From positions 1,922,001-1,986,000 of the forward strand of contig JAULSR010000001.1 in NCBI GenBank assembly GCA_030512295.1: a stretch of 64,000 nt of DNA, in the 5' to 3' direction. Numbering within the stretch: the first letter of the stretch is position 1; each line of letters begins with the position of its first letter. The notes below the pieces were generated by a model. It had not been told where the DNA came from. It was given only the letters and a program-made list of their open reading frames with translations, and ran no database searches. The position numbers were made by a program, and so were the translations under genes. Of this stretch, positions 25,492-36,367 are shown piece by piece. The DNA is from Bombardia bombarda. Lineage: Eukaryota > Ascomycota > Sordariomycetes > Sordariales > Lasiosphaeriaceae.

Positions 25492-26726
25492 ATTCTTTTT
25501 GATGATCCAATCACCACTTTTATTTTTGAGGTTTTCTGTTCCCAACATTGACTGTGATGTATATATGTGAGTGAGTGAGTAAGGAAGTCAAGGTTGGTTT
25601 GGGTTGGTGTTCTTTTTGTTTCCAACTGTTGCGGCTAGGGTTACGTACCGACGTATACGTAGACTCGGCATTTCTTTCTACCGGTTATTGAAATGTGTGC
25701 TTGTTCAATCTGATTTTGAGATTGCTTCTTTTTCTTGTCTTCTCGGTACGAAGTCTGCTCCAACTAACAAATTCAGAACTAACCACAGTATCAACCAACT
25801 GATTCACTCCGATGGTTTCTTCATCTTGGTCTGTTATATTACGGCCAGTAGCAAGAATACGTCCTCTCAGTATTGAAGATATGTACTTTTATATTATCGA
25901 CTGTCGTAGATAGGTACTTAGCTGGCAATGGATGCATGTGCATTACGCAGAGTAAAATGACCAGTAGCTACCATGAGATACATTTATGTACAATATCTAT
26001 CTCCTCACGTTCCCCTTTTTGTTTTCCTATATCCTTTCCATAAGTAACTAATTAAGCAGCTGACTGTCAACCTGTGTCCCACATACCGCAAAAGACACAA
26101 GCTGAGAATAAACTGTCGTCTATATACCATAGATGATGCGTTGAAAACACACACAACGCATCAGAAAAAATGGAAGCAGATGAGTTACTGCCCCCATCTC
26201 CTTTCCCTGCAGTTGAGACCATCTCTCCCATGTGTAATCGATCTCCTGCCATAGCTTGCTAGCCTGAGGGTAAAGCAAACCCCAAGAGATGCCACAGATG
26301 AGAAAAAAATAAAAGAAAGAAAGATCAAACGAATGAAGCCAGACTTTTCCCCCATGACCAACGCCAGCTAATGCTTGTCATACCAAACAACGCAATAAAT
26401 CTCCTATCATCCAGCCAAGAAGTAGTAGCGGAGAGTATAGAAATGCATCAGCATGTCTGATCCAACCGGCTGCCCAACTGTGGTCAACAGAGGGTGAAAA
26501 GAGAGGTTGAAGTCAAGACGGCGGCAATGAAAAAGACAAAAGAAAGAGAAGGAGTGAAAATGAAGAAGAAAAGGGAAGAAGGAGGAAAGCAATACTCGAC
26601 ACCGGATAGACAAGAGCCAGGCCACTCAATCATCCAACCAGCCAGAAAGCAAGCAAACAAGCATCCCGCCCGCCTGCAACCTCCAAACCACTTTCCCTCT
26701 CCCTTTCTCAGACCCAAAAGCAAATC
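25492..26726. other. Intergenic stretch after tRNA-Arg
   Basis: A 1.2-kb AT-rich stretch. Apart from the Pol III T-run and the probable 3'-UTR of the minus-strand gene ending at 26727, I see nothing in it. Confidence 0.5.
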
Positions 26727-28619
26727 TAGTCCTCAATCACCTCAACCTCCATACGGTCATCATCATCTCGATCCTCACCCCCCTTTTCCTTTTCCTTTCC
26801 CTTCCCGTTTCCCTGTCCACTGCCCTTGCCATTTTCACCACCCTCCTCATTATCACCACCACCAACAGCTCCCTTCCGTTTCACCCCACCCCCTCCACCT
26901 CCGCCTCCCTAATATCCGCTTCCACCCCCACCAACTGATCCCGCACGCTCTCCAGCTCCCGCAGCGCACCCATAACCCTCTCAAACGCCGCCTTGACACG
27001 CGGGGTCATCATGGGCGGCACGGGCACGTCCAGCGCCAGCAGCTGGCGCTGCAGCTCGTTGGGCACATTGGCCGGGTTGGTCAGGGCCCAGATGATGCCG
27101 TAGTTGTCCGTGCCGGCGCCGCGAAAGGTCGGGCCCGGACGGGGGCCAGGGGGTGGCGGTTGCGGCTACTGCTACCTTTTGGGTAAGAGACGCCGTAGAT
27201 GTTCGCCTCGTGTTGACCAAAGGTGAAAGGGGGGTCGATCTTGTCATTGTTGTTGTTGTTGTTGTCAGCAGTGTCTCGGGAATGATGAGCCTCGGTGACG
27301 GCTTGCAAGAGACGATCGTTCTCGGCTTGCAGGATCTCCATCTCGGCTTTGAGGTTGGCAATGGTGGTGGCGGCATCATCGTTGCCGCCGCTGGCGTCGT
27401 CGGCTCGTTTCTTGGAGGCGAGGTCCGCACCACCGCTGGCGCCAACACCACCAGTCGTAGAAGCAGCAGGTAGCTGGCCAGCCTCGCCGCCACCGCTGGT
27501 AATAGTGATGGCGGGAGAAGGAGTAGCTAGCTTCTTCTTCTTAGCAAAAGCTTCCCTCATGGCACGAAGATGAGTCTCGAGGTGGACGATGCGCTCCTCC
27601 CAGCCCTTGAACATGGGATCGTTGTGACAGCGAACGAGCACCGCTTCGACGATGTTGTGAAAGAGCTGCGGCGGGATCTGCATGGGACCGCCGCCTATGC
27701 CCATGGGGGATGGGTAGCCCATGGGTGGCGGCATGTTGTAGCCCTGGTTGAAGAAGGGGGTATTCATGTTTATTGGATGCATCGGCATGGAAATGGGGCC
27801 ACCACCACCACCTTGGCCGCTGCCCATCTGGTTGTTGAGCATATTGTGGCTCATGGCGGGGGTCATGTTCATGCCGCCGCCGTCGCTGACGCCGCCGCCG
27901 CCCGGGTTCATCATGGGCGAGTTCCTACCGGGGCTGGCGGTTTGGTTTGGACGGACGCCGCCGCGGCCTATGCCTAGGCTTCTGTTGTTGGCATTTCGGG
28001 CGTTTGGATCCATGTGCTTTGGAAGATGGGGGAGCTGCTGTCCGGGAGGGAGGCCGTTGAACCCTGCTCCTCCTCCTACTCTCATGGGAGGTTTCTTGGC
28101 CTGGGGCTGCGGGCCAGGAGGGGGAGATGCGGCATCGCGTTTGCCATGACCGGCGACCGAAGGCATGCCATTATGGCTGGGGGCGCTAGAGGAGCTCGGC
28201 TTGGTGCTGTTCTTGGGCTTGGGAGAAGGTAAGTTTCTCGGAGTCAGTGCAGCAGCCTGCTGTTTGGTCAACCTCGGCTTTGGAGCCATGATGGCTGGAT
28301 CAGTGCCCGACGATTGTTGGCCAACAGCTCTCTGGATAGGCGGGCCAGTTAACTTTCTGACGAGATTCCTCGTCGGCTGCTGAGGGGGGGTGGACAAGGC
28401 ATCGCCATCTTCTAGATTGACCAGTTCCATGCCCTTGCTGCGCATCTCCTGCTGGTTATATTAGTGATTACTTGGTACAAAGCTGAAGTTGTCCTTTATA
28501 ATCTCCCTGCCTACCTCGATAAATGCGGGATGATAGCCAGAATTGCGACTCGGGGCTGCTGAGCGAGGGTCTTGGCCAGGCTTGGCCGGGTCGTTTCCGT
28601 GGAGGGGACTGGAGGCCAT
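26727..28619 (-). CDS. Unrecognised low-complexity, coiled-coil protein; reading frame broken twice
   Basis: I do not recognise the family. Exon 1 (28619-28515, 35 residues, ending SGYHPAFIE) joins over a 66-nt intron to a long exon from 28448. The N-terminal half is Pro/Ser/Lys-rich; the middle (about residues 180-300) is Met/Gly/Pro/Asn-rich; then come a folded-looking segment (QIPPQLFHNIVEAVLVRC, WEERIVHLETHLRAMR) and a coiled coil (LKAEMEILQAENDRLLQAV). The frame stops at 27081, but the next frame carries clear protein (TDNYGIIWALTNPANVPNEL, then ALRELESVRDQLVGVEADI) to a stop at 26881. A third frame carries a basic/acidic tail (KRKGA ... DRMEVEVIED) to the TAG at 26727. Both changes fall at C/G runs (27141-27153 and 26884-26893), and each is repaired by one extra base. 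The structure after 27200 is therefore uncertain. The lysine/arginine and acidic tail suggests a nuclear protein (inference). Confidence 0.6.
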
Positions 28620-29317
28620 GACGATCTGCTACTCACATCCAGGTCAAATTTCTCAGCCGTGTATCATGCCTTTTAAAGATGACACGTAAAGATGCCTCTT
28701 TTAAAGCAATAATCAGTGACGAGGTTGCGCTGCACGATTGTAATGTGGCTCGATTTTCAGGACAGGTACGGCCGTTGGAAAGCAAAACAGTGTCCGGCGG
28801 TGTTGTGATGAGGAACTGGATGGAAGGAATGAGGAAGAAATTAGAAATGCAATCTCAGCATATGTTGAGAATATGTTTAGCATATGTTGAGGCAGGCTGA
28901 GGAAGCCGCAGGATACGTTACCTGAGCGACTTAAAACTGCAGGAGCGACCTGCCTGGCTTCAGACTCTGCACAACTTGGGATGGCAGGAGCAATCAGTGT
29001 GAGTCGCTAATTTTCTTGGCCCTTTGCAAACAAACCCGTCAGAATGCATCTGAAAAAGGTCATCTGCCTCCAAACGGGCCCGAATGGTCCCAAAACGCCC
29101 CAAATAGCCCCAAAACCCTCCAAACCGAAACCTGTCAAACACTGTGCATGGCTCACAGGGCAAATTGCACACTCAACTGTCTCCATTCACACGGATCCAA
29201 GTAAAGCTCGTCATATCTATTCTTGTCTTTTTAGACTCAGGCTTCCTGAATTATACCATATTGGTATTTGCCCATGATAGTACAGCCTCATTAAACCACT
29301 AGATAGATCTCCGTTCA

Positions 29318-29424
29318 GTCCAGCTGGACCAAATCCGTCATCCTCTCAGATAGGTCCAGCTGGACTAAGTTTGTATCTGACCCTGATAGCATAGTTGTTA
29401 GGTCTCCAATTTGTCCAGCTGGAC
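29318..29424. repeat. Three perfect copies of the palindrome GTCCAGCTGGAC
   Basis: Copies lie at 29318-29329, 29354-29365 and 29413-29424. Each is identical to its own reverse complement and followed by CAAAT or TAAGT. The spacings are 36 and 59 bp. The core CAGCTG is an E-box-type hexamer. Confidence 0.9.
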
Positions 29425-29443
29425 CAAATTGATCCAGTTCCTT

Positions 29444-29715
29444 ATGGGAACTGGCCATGGGAGCACCCACTCTCCGATCAACAAGCCGCCGGCGGGTGAG
29501 AGCCACATCGACATCAAGGTCACCAACGATCCGAAAATCTCCCATATCGTGTATGTTTGGGTTTAATTCTGTTTTCGGATTATCTGGCTTGTACGTCCAA
29601 TATGAGTCATCTCAGCACGCCCGTCTTCGAATATTTCTCTCATACCCAAGGGCAAAGAGAGGGTGAGCTAATATTCCTTATGCAAAAGTACTTGGTTGAT
29701 ACCCTCTTCCAGTGA
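29444..29715 (+). CDS. Candidate short two-exon gene, 68 residues (unsupported by family)
   Basis: A frame from the ATG at 29444 (MGTGHGSTHSPINKPPAG, then IDIKVTNDPKISHI) stops soon after a consensus donor GTATGT at 29551. Removing 29551-29615 (65 nt, acceptor CTCAG) continues in frame as VTPVFEYFSHTQGQREGE to a TGA at 29713. A second possible donor (GTGAGC, 29663) would change the ending. The composition looks coding, but I recognise no family and the branch point is poor. The palindrome array lies just upstream. Confidence 0.25.
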
Positions 29716-31358
29716 AAGATGTCACAGCTGACTGAAGCTGTCCTGTATTCTGTCCATCCAGCGAACCGGCCGTCATTCCCATAGACTCAGTCGTATCAAA
29801 CGATGATGCTGCATCACTTCCCCTTCCCCCTCCCCCTTCTATTTCCAATAATAAACATTTGTTGATCTGCCCCCCTGACGGAGGTCCGTGCACAACATCC
29901 CGTTCACAGTTCACACATCATCAGTTGTGTGAAACTGCTCCCTTATATTCTCTTTACTTAACCGAGATTTACCGACGTAGGACTTGAATTGTCTGTGGGC
30001 TCTCAATAGTCTTGGAAGCTCATGGAAATGCCCCTATACTTTGCTACGAAAATAATATCTAACATGGTGCATCATCTCAGTCTTCATCAATCAACCTCAT
30101 GTACGATGTCAAGGACCACATAATGTCGACAGGAGGTACAGACACGCTGGAAGTATCACCGCGAAAAAGTTGGTGAAAATAAGAGAGAGAGAAACGGGAT
30201 CAACACCAGGAATCAACCCAAGTACTACTCTGAGTGTGTTCCCCATTACCCTGACCATGAGTGGCACGAGTGAACTGAATACAACCAATACGCAGCGGGA
30301 TAGTCATTTCTCAACAGGACAGTAGCATTTGCATTTATCACATCATTCTAGGTACTCAGAATCAGGCTTAAACACGGCCACGAGGATAAAGATGCACGGT
30401 CGGAGTACCTGGGTCTCCAGACATCATCACAACAGCGGCGGCGGCGGCTCTATTGAGCTGCGTCATCCAAACAGCTCCATCAAGGTCTCAGACCAGGGCC
30501 GGACCGTCATGATATGAGCAGATGTCGATACTCACCTCCCCATGTAGAAACGTGACCACTCAGAACACCGACAGCTGCGCGCAGCTCAAGGGAATTTTTA
30601 TATCCAGCCTCAAAAAAGGGGTCAAGGGGTTTGGGATGAATAGCTGACCTCTTTGTTTGCACGTCAGTCATCAAACAGTGATGGCCCTGACATTGCGACA
30701 TGTCGTCGGACAGTGGCCAGTAAGGTCACGAGAGATTGGGGCCTCTCCCAGATGAGGCTGGGCTTGTTTGCCTTTCATCTCAAAGTATGCTCGTTTGCTC
30801 GCTCGCTCGTGACCGATAATTAATTTCTCAGAAAAGCTACCATGAGCTCGAGTGTTGCATAACGGGGGCAATATCGCAGAGAGAGAAAAAGATAAAACAA
30901 AAACCTACCCGAGAAATGACCTTGACAAGCAAGGTTCGAGCTCGGCTTCGGGCCAGTCCGGGGATTATTGTTGGTCAATGTCTCATGAGCCGAGGGATGG
31001 GACGAGGTCTTGTGTGGAGCAGGTCATCATATGAAGCTATTCATTCCCTCAGCCGTGTCATGCCGAGGATGAGGGCAGCTAGGTAGGTAGGTACCAGGCA
31101 AGCTAGCTCATGTCGAAAGTCTTAGCGCATGTCGATCAGCTATTGCCTTGGGCGGATATATGTAGTCATGCCAATGCTAGGTAGCGATGATTGATATTTT
31201 GGCAATAAATCGCGAGCTTCATTCAGAAGCCAAGCAAAGAACAAGGCCGAAATAGCCAGCACTTGCAATGGTCAGTGGTGAGTGGTGCGGTTGAGGCTCT
31301 GTTAGGGTAAACCGAGTGAATGAGCTTTGTCGACTAATCTGTGTAGGGACGGTGAGTA

Positions 31359-31380
31359 ATCTCGATTCGAGAATCGAGAT
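31359..31380. repeat. Perfect 10-bp inverted repeat with 2-bp spacer
   Basis: The arms ATCTCGATTC (31359-31368) and GAATCGAGAT (31371-31380) are exact reverse complements around a GA spacer. This is compatible with a dimeric binding site. Function is unknown. Confidence 0.85.
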
Positions 31381-33836
31381 GGGTCTGGCGTGCTTGGAGG
31401 GCAGGCTTGGCTTTGTTTGTACTGTGGATAGTTTCAAGCAGCGGCTCGTAATGATTGCTTTGTTTGACATGTGCGTGGCCAGATTCTCGTTTGTTTCTGC
31501 CTTTTATTATCGCCGTGTCTGGTTGTTTGGATTGGGGCTCGATGCTAGGGGCTAGGTAGCAATGTTGATGGCGAGGGAGCTGCCTGTCGTCGTGCCATGT
31601 CGCCATGTCGCGTTGCACTGAGCTGAGACACGATTCGGGCTCAGACATCGATCGTAACGAGTTGTCGGGTTAAGCACCTGAAAGTACTAAAGTACTCGAA
31701 GGCTCTGAATTTGCCTGGCGAGATTGGAATGAAGGCCCTTTTCTCTTTCCTTTTTTTTTTTCTTTCGCCTCCATTATTGTTATCTGCCAAGCATCATCAG
31801 TCTGACATGTGAAAGTGGGAGGACAAAAGACCCCCGTAGCTTTCCCTGTCACAAGCTTTTGGCTGGAGAACGGAAAGCGCTGCCGGTTTCCAACCCTTTG
31901 TTCGTTTTAGTGGGAAGTGTGCACTGTGGGCCCTTCCCATTCTTTGCCCCGCACGCGTGTAGGCTGTAAAGATCACCATAGGGGTTCGGGGCATCCGCGA
32001 TATTTGGACAACCGACAACGTAAGTTAGCTGTGCATTCTAGAACATAGTCAGGCTCTTCGTGGTTGCATTCGCGAGTCTTAATATGGTCCTTTTGTCGTC
32101 GTGTGCGCTTCGTGACTGCCTATTTTAACCAAACGACGGCTGAGGAGATGTCGGCATCTCAGCAGTGAAAACATGCCACTCGCATTTCGTTCCGCGCAGG
32201 GCAGGAATAGGTAGGATACGAGAAGCGGGAAGCGCCTGCCCAACAAGCTGCCCAATCACGGCCTTTCCGCACACAGTAGGTAACTTAGGTACCTACTATT
32301 GTCGTCGCAATTGATACATTTGGAGGATTCGTTTCTTCATTCGCCGCCGATAGCTGAAAGCAAAAACTCGATTGTAGTGGTGGTGGGCGGTGCGGTGCGG
32401 TGAGACATAATGTCGCGCGTCCAGCCTCCATGCATGCGTCCCATGTCTCAGTTGTTCCTGACAATGGAATTCTGGGCAGGACCGCTCACCAGGCACAGGA
32501 CAACTACCTAGCCGGATCAGGCCAGAGGAGGAGGGGCTCGGGGGGTTCGAAATGTGCATTCTTTGACCTGCTAGGGCGGGCTGTCGAATCCATCATGGCA
32601 TGTCCCTTCTCATGCTGTGTAAGGTAGAACACGACGAGCCGCACCCGAGACCCATCAAGCAGCCCAGCCCGTGCCGGGTGAAGTGGCAGAGTGCACTACC
32701 CGGGCCACTACACTACTGTGTAGGCGGCCCAGACTCTGCAGACAAGAGTCAGAAAACCCGTGGTGGCGTCTCTTATCTTTCCTGGCTCTTAGGCACGACA
32801 TATCACATATCGTCCATGATGTCATGTTGAGGTGCGCCAATTATCAACCTGAAAATTATCGAGACTCGAGTATGATAGCCGGACTGAAGCCGACGTCTTG
32901 GAGCAATTAAAACCCATTGAGGCCTCTTCTTTCGATGGTCCATGAGTCGAATGCAAACCAGAGCGTGAGAAGAGAAGAAACCGAAGGCAAGGGCGAGCGC
33001 CAAGAGCTTGACATGGGCAGACCAAACCGAATGCGGTTGGTGGTGCTGGTAGCTCTATCCCAGCGATCCGGGTTTCAGAAGCATGGGCCATTGGGGGGGC
33101 CAGCTTTCACATGCTCGAGAGCCAGTGCAAGCAAGGAAAGAGCTGCCCGCGTCCGTCGCGAGTCCTGACAGGCTGGCGGGGCATGGAAGCAGGGATGTTA
33201 GCAGGGATATTAGCAGGGACCTTATCAAGGAAGGAGCAGGGGCCAGCTACCTACACTGTACAGGCTCTCGTGGACCTCTCACAGGCCCAATCACACCCAA
33301 AGCACCCCACCTTAGATGCGCCCAGCTCGCTCACCTTTATCATACAATGGACCACCTACGGGCCCCGCCATGGAGGTGCCGCGAACGACGGGGCCTGTTG
33401 GTTGGCTGCGAGGGCTGCGACGAGGGTAACAGAAAGCACATGAAAAAGAAGTGGATTGGCTTTCTTTGGTGGTGCATTTCACCCAGTTCAACTCAGGCAA
33501 CGAGGCGTGGCGTTCAGCGGCTTTCCTTTTAGGTTTCGCCGGTCCCAAGCACTTCCTCCTAGTCCTCGTCTCCTGGCATTCCAGCATTCCATTCCCCGTC
33601 TGTTTGCACTCTAGAGACCTCCTTCCCCTTTCATCACGCTCCTAGCTTACCACCTCCTGCCTACTGAGATTGTTTGAAGCCCCTAGGCGTTGCCGACCGT
33701 CATCCATCACTACCGACCTTAAATAGACAAAGCAAGCCGTCTCGTTGACTGTCCCACATACTCGCCTCCTCCATTGCAAGCTACCAATCAAGACTGTACG
33801 ACTACATTTCTTTTGCTGCAACTGCCTTTGCGTCTT

Positions 33837-33840
<4 letters not shown>

Positions 33841-33864
<24 letters not shown>
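33841..33864. repeat. (CTG)8 trinucleotide repeat in the leader of the CAP20-like gene
   Basis: Eight CTG units end about 65 bp before the start codon at 33930, probably within the transcribed leader. Confidence 0.9.
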
Positions 33865-33867
<3 letters not shown>

Positions 33868-33929
33868 AACCGTCGTCGTCCCGAGTTGTACCGATAATAA
33901 TTTCTGCACATTCATTCCTCTAACATATC

Positions 33930-34566
33930 ATGTCTTACCAGACAAAGTACAAGATGTCTTCCCCCCAAGTCAATGGGGACGTCGCCCACTCGGCCTTCCT
34001 CGAGGTATGCATAACAATAACCATGAATTACTGATAAGAGTGTGGCTGACATTTCATTGTTTGTATCTCGACAGCACATCCTCAACTACCCCGTCATCAA
34101 TGACACGGTATCGACCATCAAGTCCAACCCCTACGGCCAGAAGTCGATAGAGATCGGCGACTCGGTCTACAGGACCTTTGCCGCACCGGTCCTTCCCTAC
34201 TTCTCCAAGCCGTACCAGTACGTGTCGCCCTACGTCAAGAAGGCCGACGACATTGGCGACAAGACGCTCTACAAGGTGGACGAGAAGTTCCCCATCGTCA
34301 AGAAGCCCACCAACGACCTAGTCAACGACGCCAAGACCATCGTCTTCTTCCCCCTGCGCATCAGCCAGTCGGGTAAGGAGTACGTCCTCAACACGTACAG
34401 CTCCGAGTGCAAGAAGGTTGGCGGCGACAACCTCGTCACGTACGGCAAGGCGGTGCTCTCCACGGCCCTCATCATCACTACCGAGACCCTCATCACCGTC
34501 AGCAACTTTGTCAGCTCTAAGAAGGACGATGTCAAGCAAGCGGTGGACGAGAAGGCCAACAACTAA
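33930..34566 (+). CDS. CAP20: CAP20/MPL1-type perilipin-like lipid-droplet protein
   Basis: Two exons (33930-34004 and 34075-34566) with a 70-nt GT-AG intron encode 188 residues. The order of motifs is that of fungal CAP20/MPL1: HILNYPVINDTVSTIKSNPYGQKSIEIGD, then PVLPYFSKPYQYVSPYVKKADDIGD, VDEKFPIVKKPT, FFPLRISQSGKEYVL and GGDNLVTYGKA. Family members coat lipid droplets. In plant- and insect-pathogenic ascomycetes they affect lipid stores and appressorium turgor. Length matches the family. An in-frame ATG eight codons later (MSSPQVNGD) is a possible alternative start, closer to how some relatives begin. The C-terminus is rich in charged residues. No signal peptide is visible. Confidence 0.9.
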
Positions 34567-36367
34567 AGGCCACTCACACTCGCATGCACAAAACAAAAAA
34601 AAACTGGCCATCTGTTTGTCGACGAGTATCATGAATAACGATATTGGTCTACTACTACTGCATATACCCACCGTCTGCCCCCCTATTGTCTAAACATGAC
34701 GCTATCTGTACTCTCTGCTCGATAGCACGTTGGCAGATGTTGGCCAGGCGCCACCGGCTGCAAGCAAAATCCCCACATCATTGTTGCAACTACCCATCAC
34801 CTATCTATCTGTACACTTTGGGAGAGGAAAAAGATATGATTTCTCCTTTCGCTTATTATTTATCTATTTTGTTTATTTTAATCTTTCTGTTGCATGGTGC
34901 AAAGATCTTCGAAAATGTTAGGCACACGTCTTGTCGAATATCTGTTTCTATTAAGGGTCTGAAGCATACGAAAAAGCTTAGTCGTTTGAGGGCAGAGTAG
35001 GTTGAGGAGAGAGATTTAGGCTGTCGGGAGGAGAAAGCAAGAAACAAAGTCATACATGTTATCATTGCGGAGATTATTATTTGGGCGATGGTTTGTTACT
35101 CAGTAGGCTATCATGATATTATAGACTTTCTTTTTTGTATGTTCTCTTTTTATCTATCTTTTGAACTGACGGGGCATTTTCAAAGCGGATAATAACACGA
35201 CGCCTAACCTAGGTCTAATCTATTGAATCATAACGAAATAATGACTTATTTTTTTGGTAGATATGATCTCCCTTTCTCTCCCGCCGCTTCATTCTGAGGA
35301 TGCGCGATCGCCAGGGGATGAGGAGGGAGGAGGGGTAGGGGTTCCCTACAGTATGTATATGAGTATGTATATGACATGATGATCGCGTGCTTTTAATGGA
35401 TGGGTGCTTGACCCCTCATCGGCAGAAGGAGAATTGATAAGTGATAAATGCGAGTAATGCAGGCAGACAAGACAGGGGGCGTGCATTGCTGATGGATGCG
35501 GCGCCGTCACCTATCATACATTATCTATCCGGATGCTGCCCTGCTCGGTAATCCGAGACACTGCACCCCAATGCGGATCATGTGCTCAAGATAGGTACAT
35601 GTACATGTACATATATGCCTACATACATTGGGTCTTGATAAGGTCGGATACTTTAAATATAATATTTCTTTCGTTTCTGCAGATACATTCTCATATGTTA
35701 AAATAGGTATGATTCTTATATCACTGGGTAATATGTTGCAAAAGTTTCGTGTTCAACTACCTATTTCATCATCAAGTTGAATCACTTTCGAAGCCATACA
35801 TGAGTATATATGTATGAACGGGAAATTGTACCCGATAACCACCACCAAAACTACTACATACTGCTGCTGTGATCTGTTCACCCTTACTCCCGAGTATGTC
35901 CACTTATCAACTTATTTGCTGCAGCCTATCAACTCACCACCATTACTCAAAGCCTACCTTACCTAGGCAACGACCACTTCACGAAAATAACAAAATATCC
36001 CGTGAGGAGCGTAGTCACACCTGTTTGGGATAACCAACCGTGACAGCAGGCCATTGACTCGGAACGAGAAGTTGATTGCACACGCACCAAGCATTTGTCT
36101 CCTTAAGGCCCCTTTCCATTAAGCTTGCATATAGATACCTAGACAAATAAGGAGATGAGTAATATTGACTTACTCATCCTAGGACTCATCCAACCCCTTG
36201 ACAGAATAAACACATGTTGCCTACAAACCTGGGTTCTCATGTTTCTAGTCCAGTTACAGTGATATCTGTCCAATGGCCATGCCATACGTGGTCAAAGCCT
36301 TCAAGGTATAAGGTACTACGTCGGTAGTAATATCACACCTCCAGAGCTACATATTCCTCTGCTAGGT
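34567..36367. other. Convergent intergenic region between perilipin-like gene and ABCC exporter
   Basis: An AT-rich 1.8 kb with the 3'-UTRs of both genes and a short run of ACATGT/GTACAT at 35597-35612. No gene is supported. Confidence 0.5.

Larger units (their letters stand above)
28620..33929. other. 5.3-kb gene-poor region
   Basis: No intact conserved gene is recognised over 5.3 kb. It holds three copies of a 12-bp palindrome, a candidate short spliced gene (29444-29715), an inverted repeat at 31359-31380 and the leader of the perilipin gene. It may also hold lineage-specific or noncoding genes that cannot be seen by eye. Confidence 0.5.

Noticed and set aside
29070..29125. Irregular CCCCAAA-rich tract resembling telomere-like repeats
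   Set aside because: The spacing is irregular, only four or five units are present, and it does not match the fungal TTAGGG repeat.
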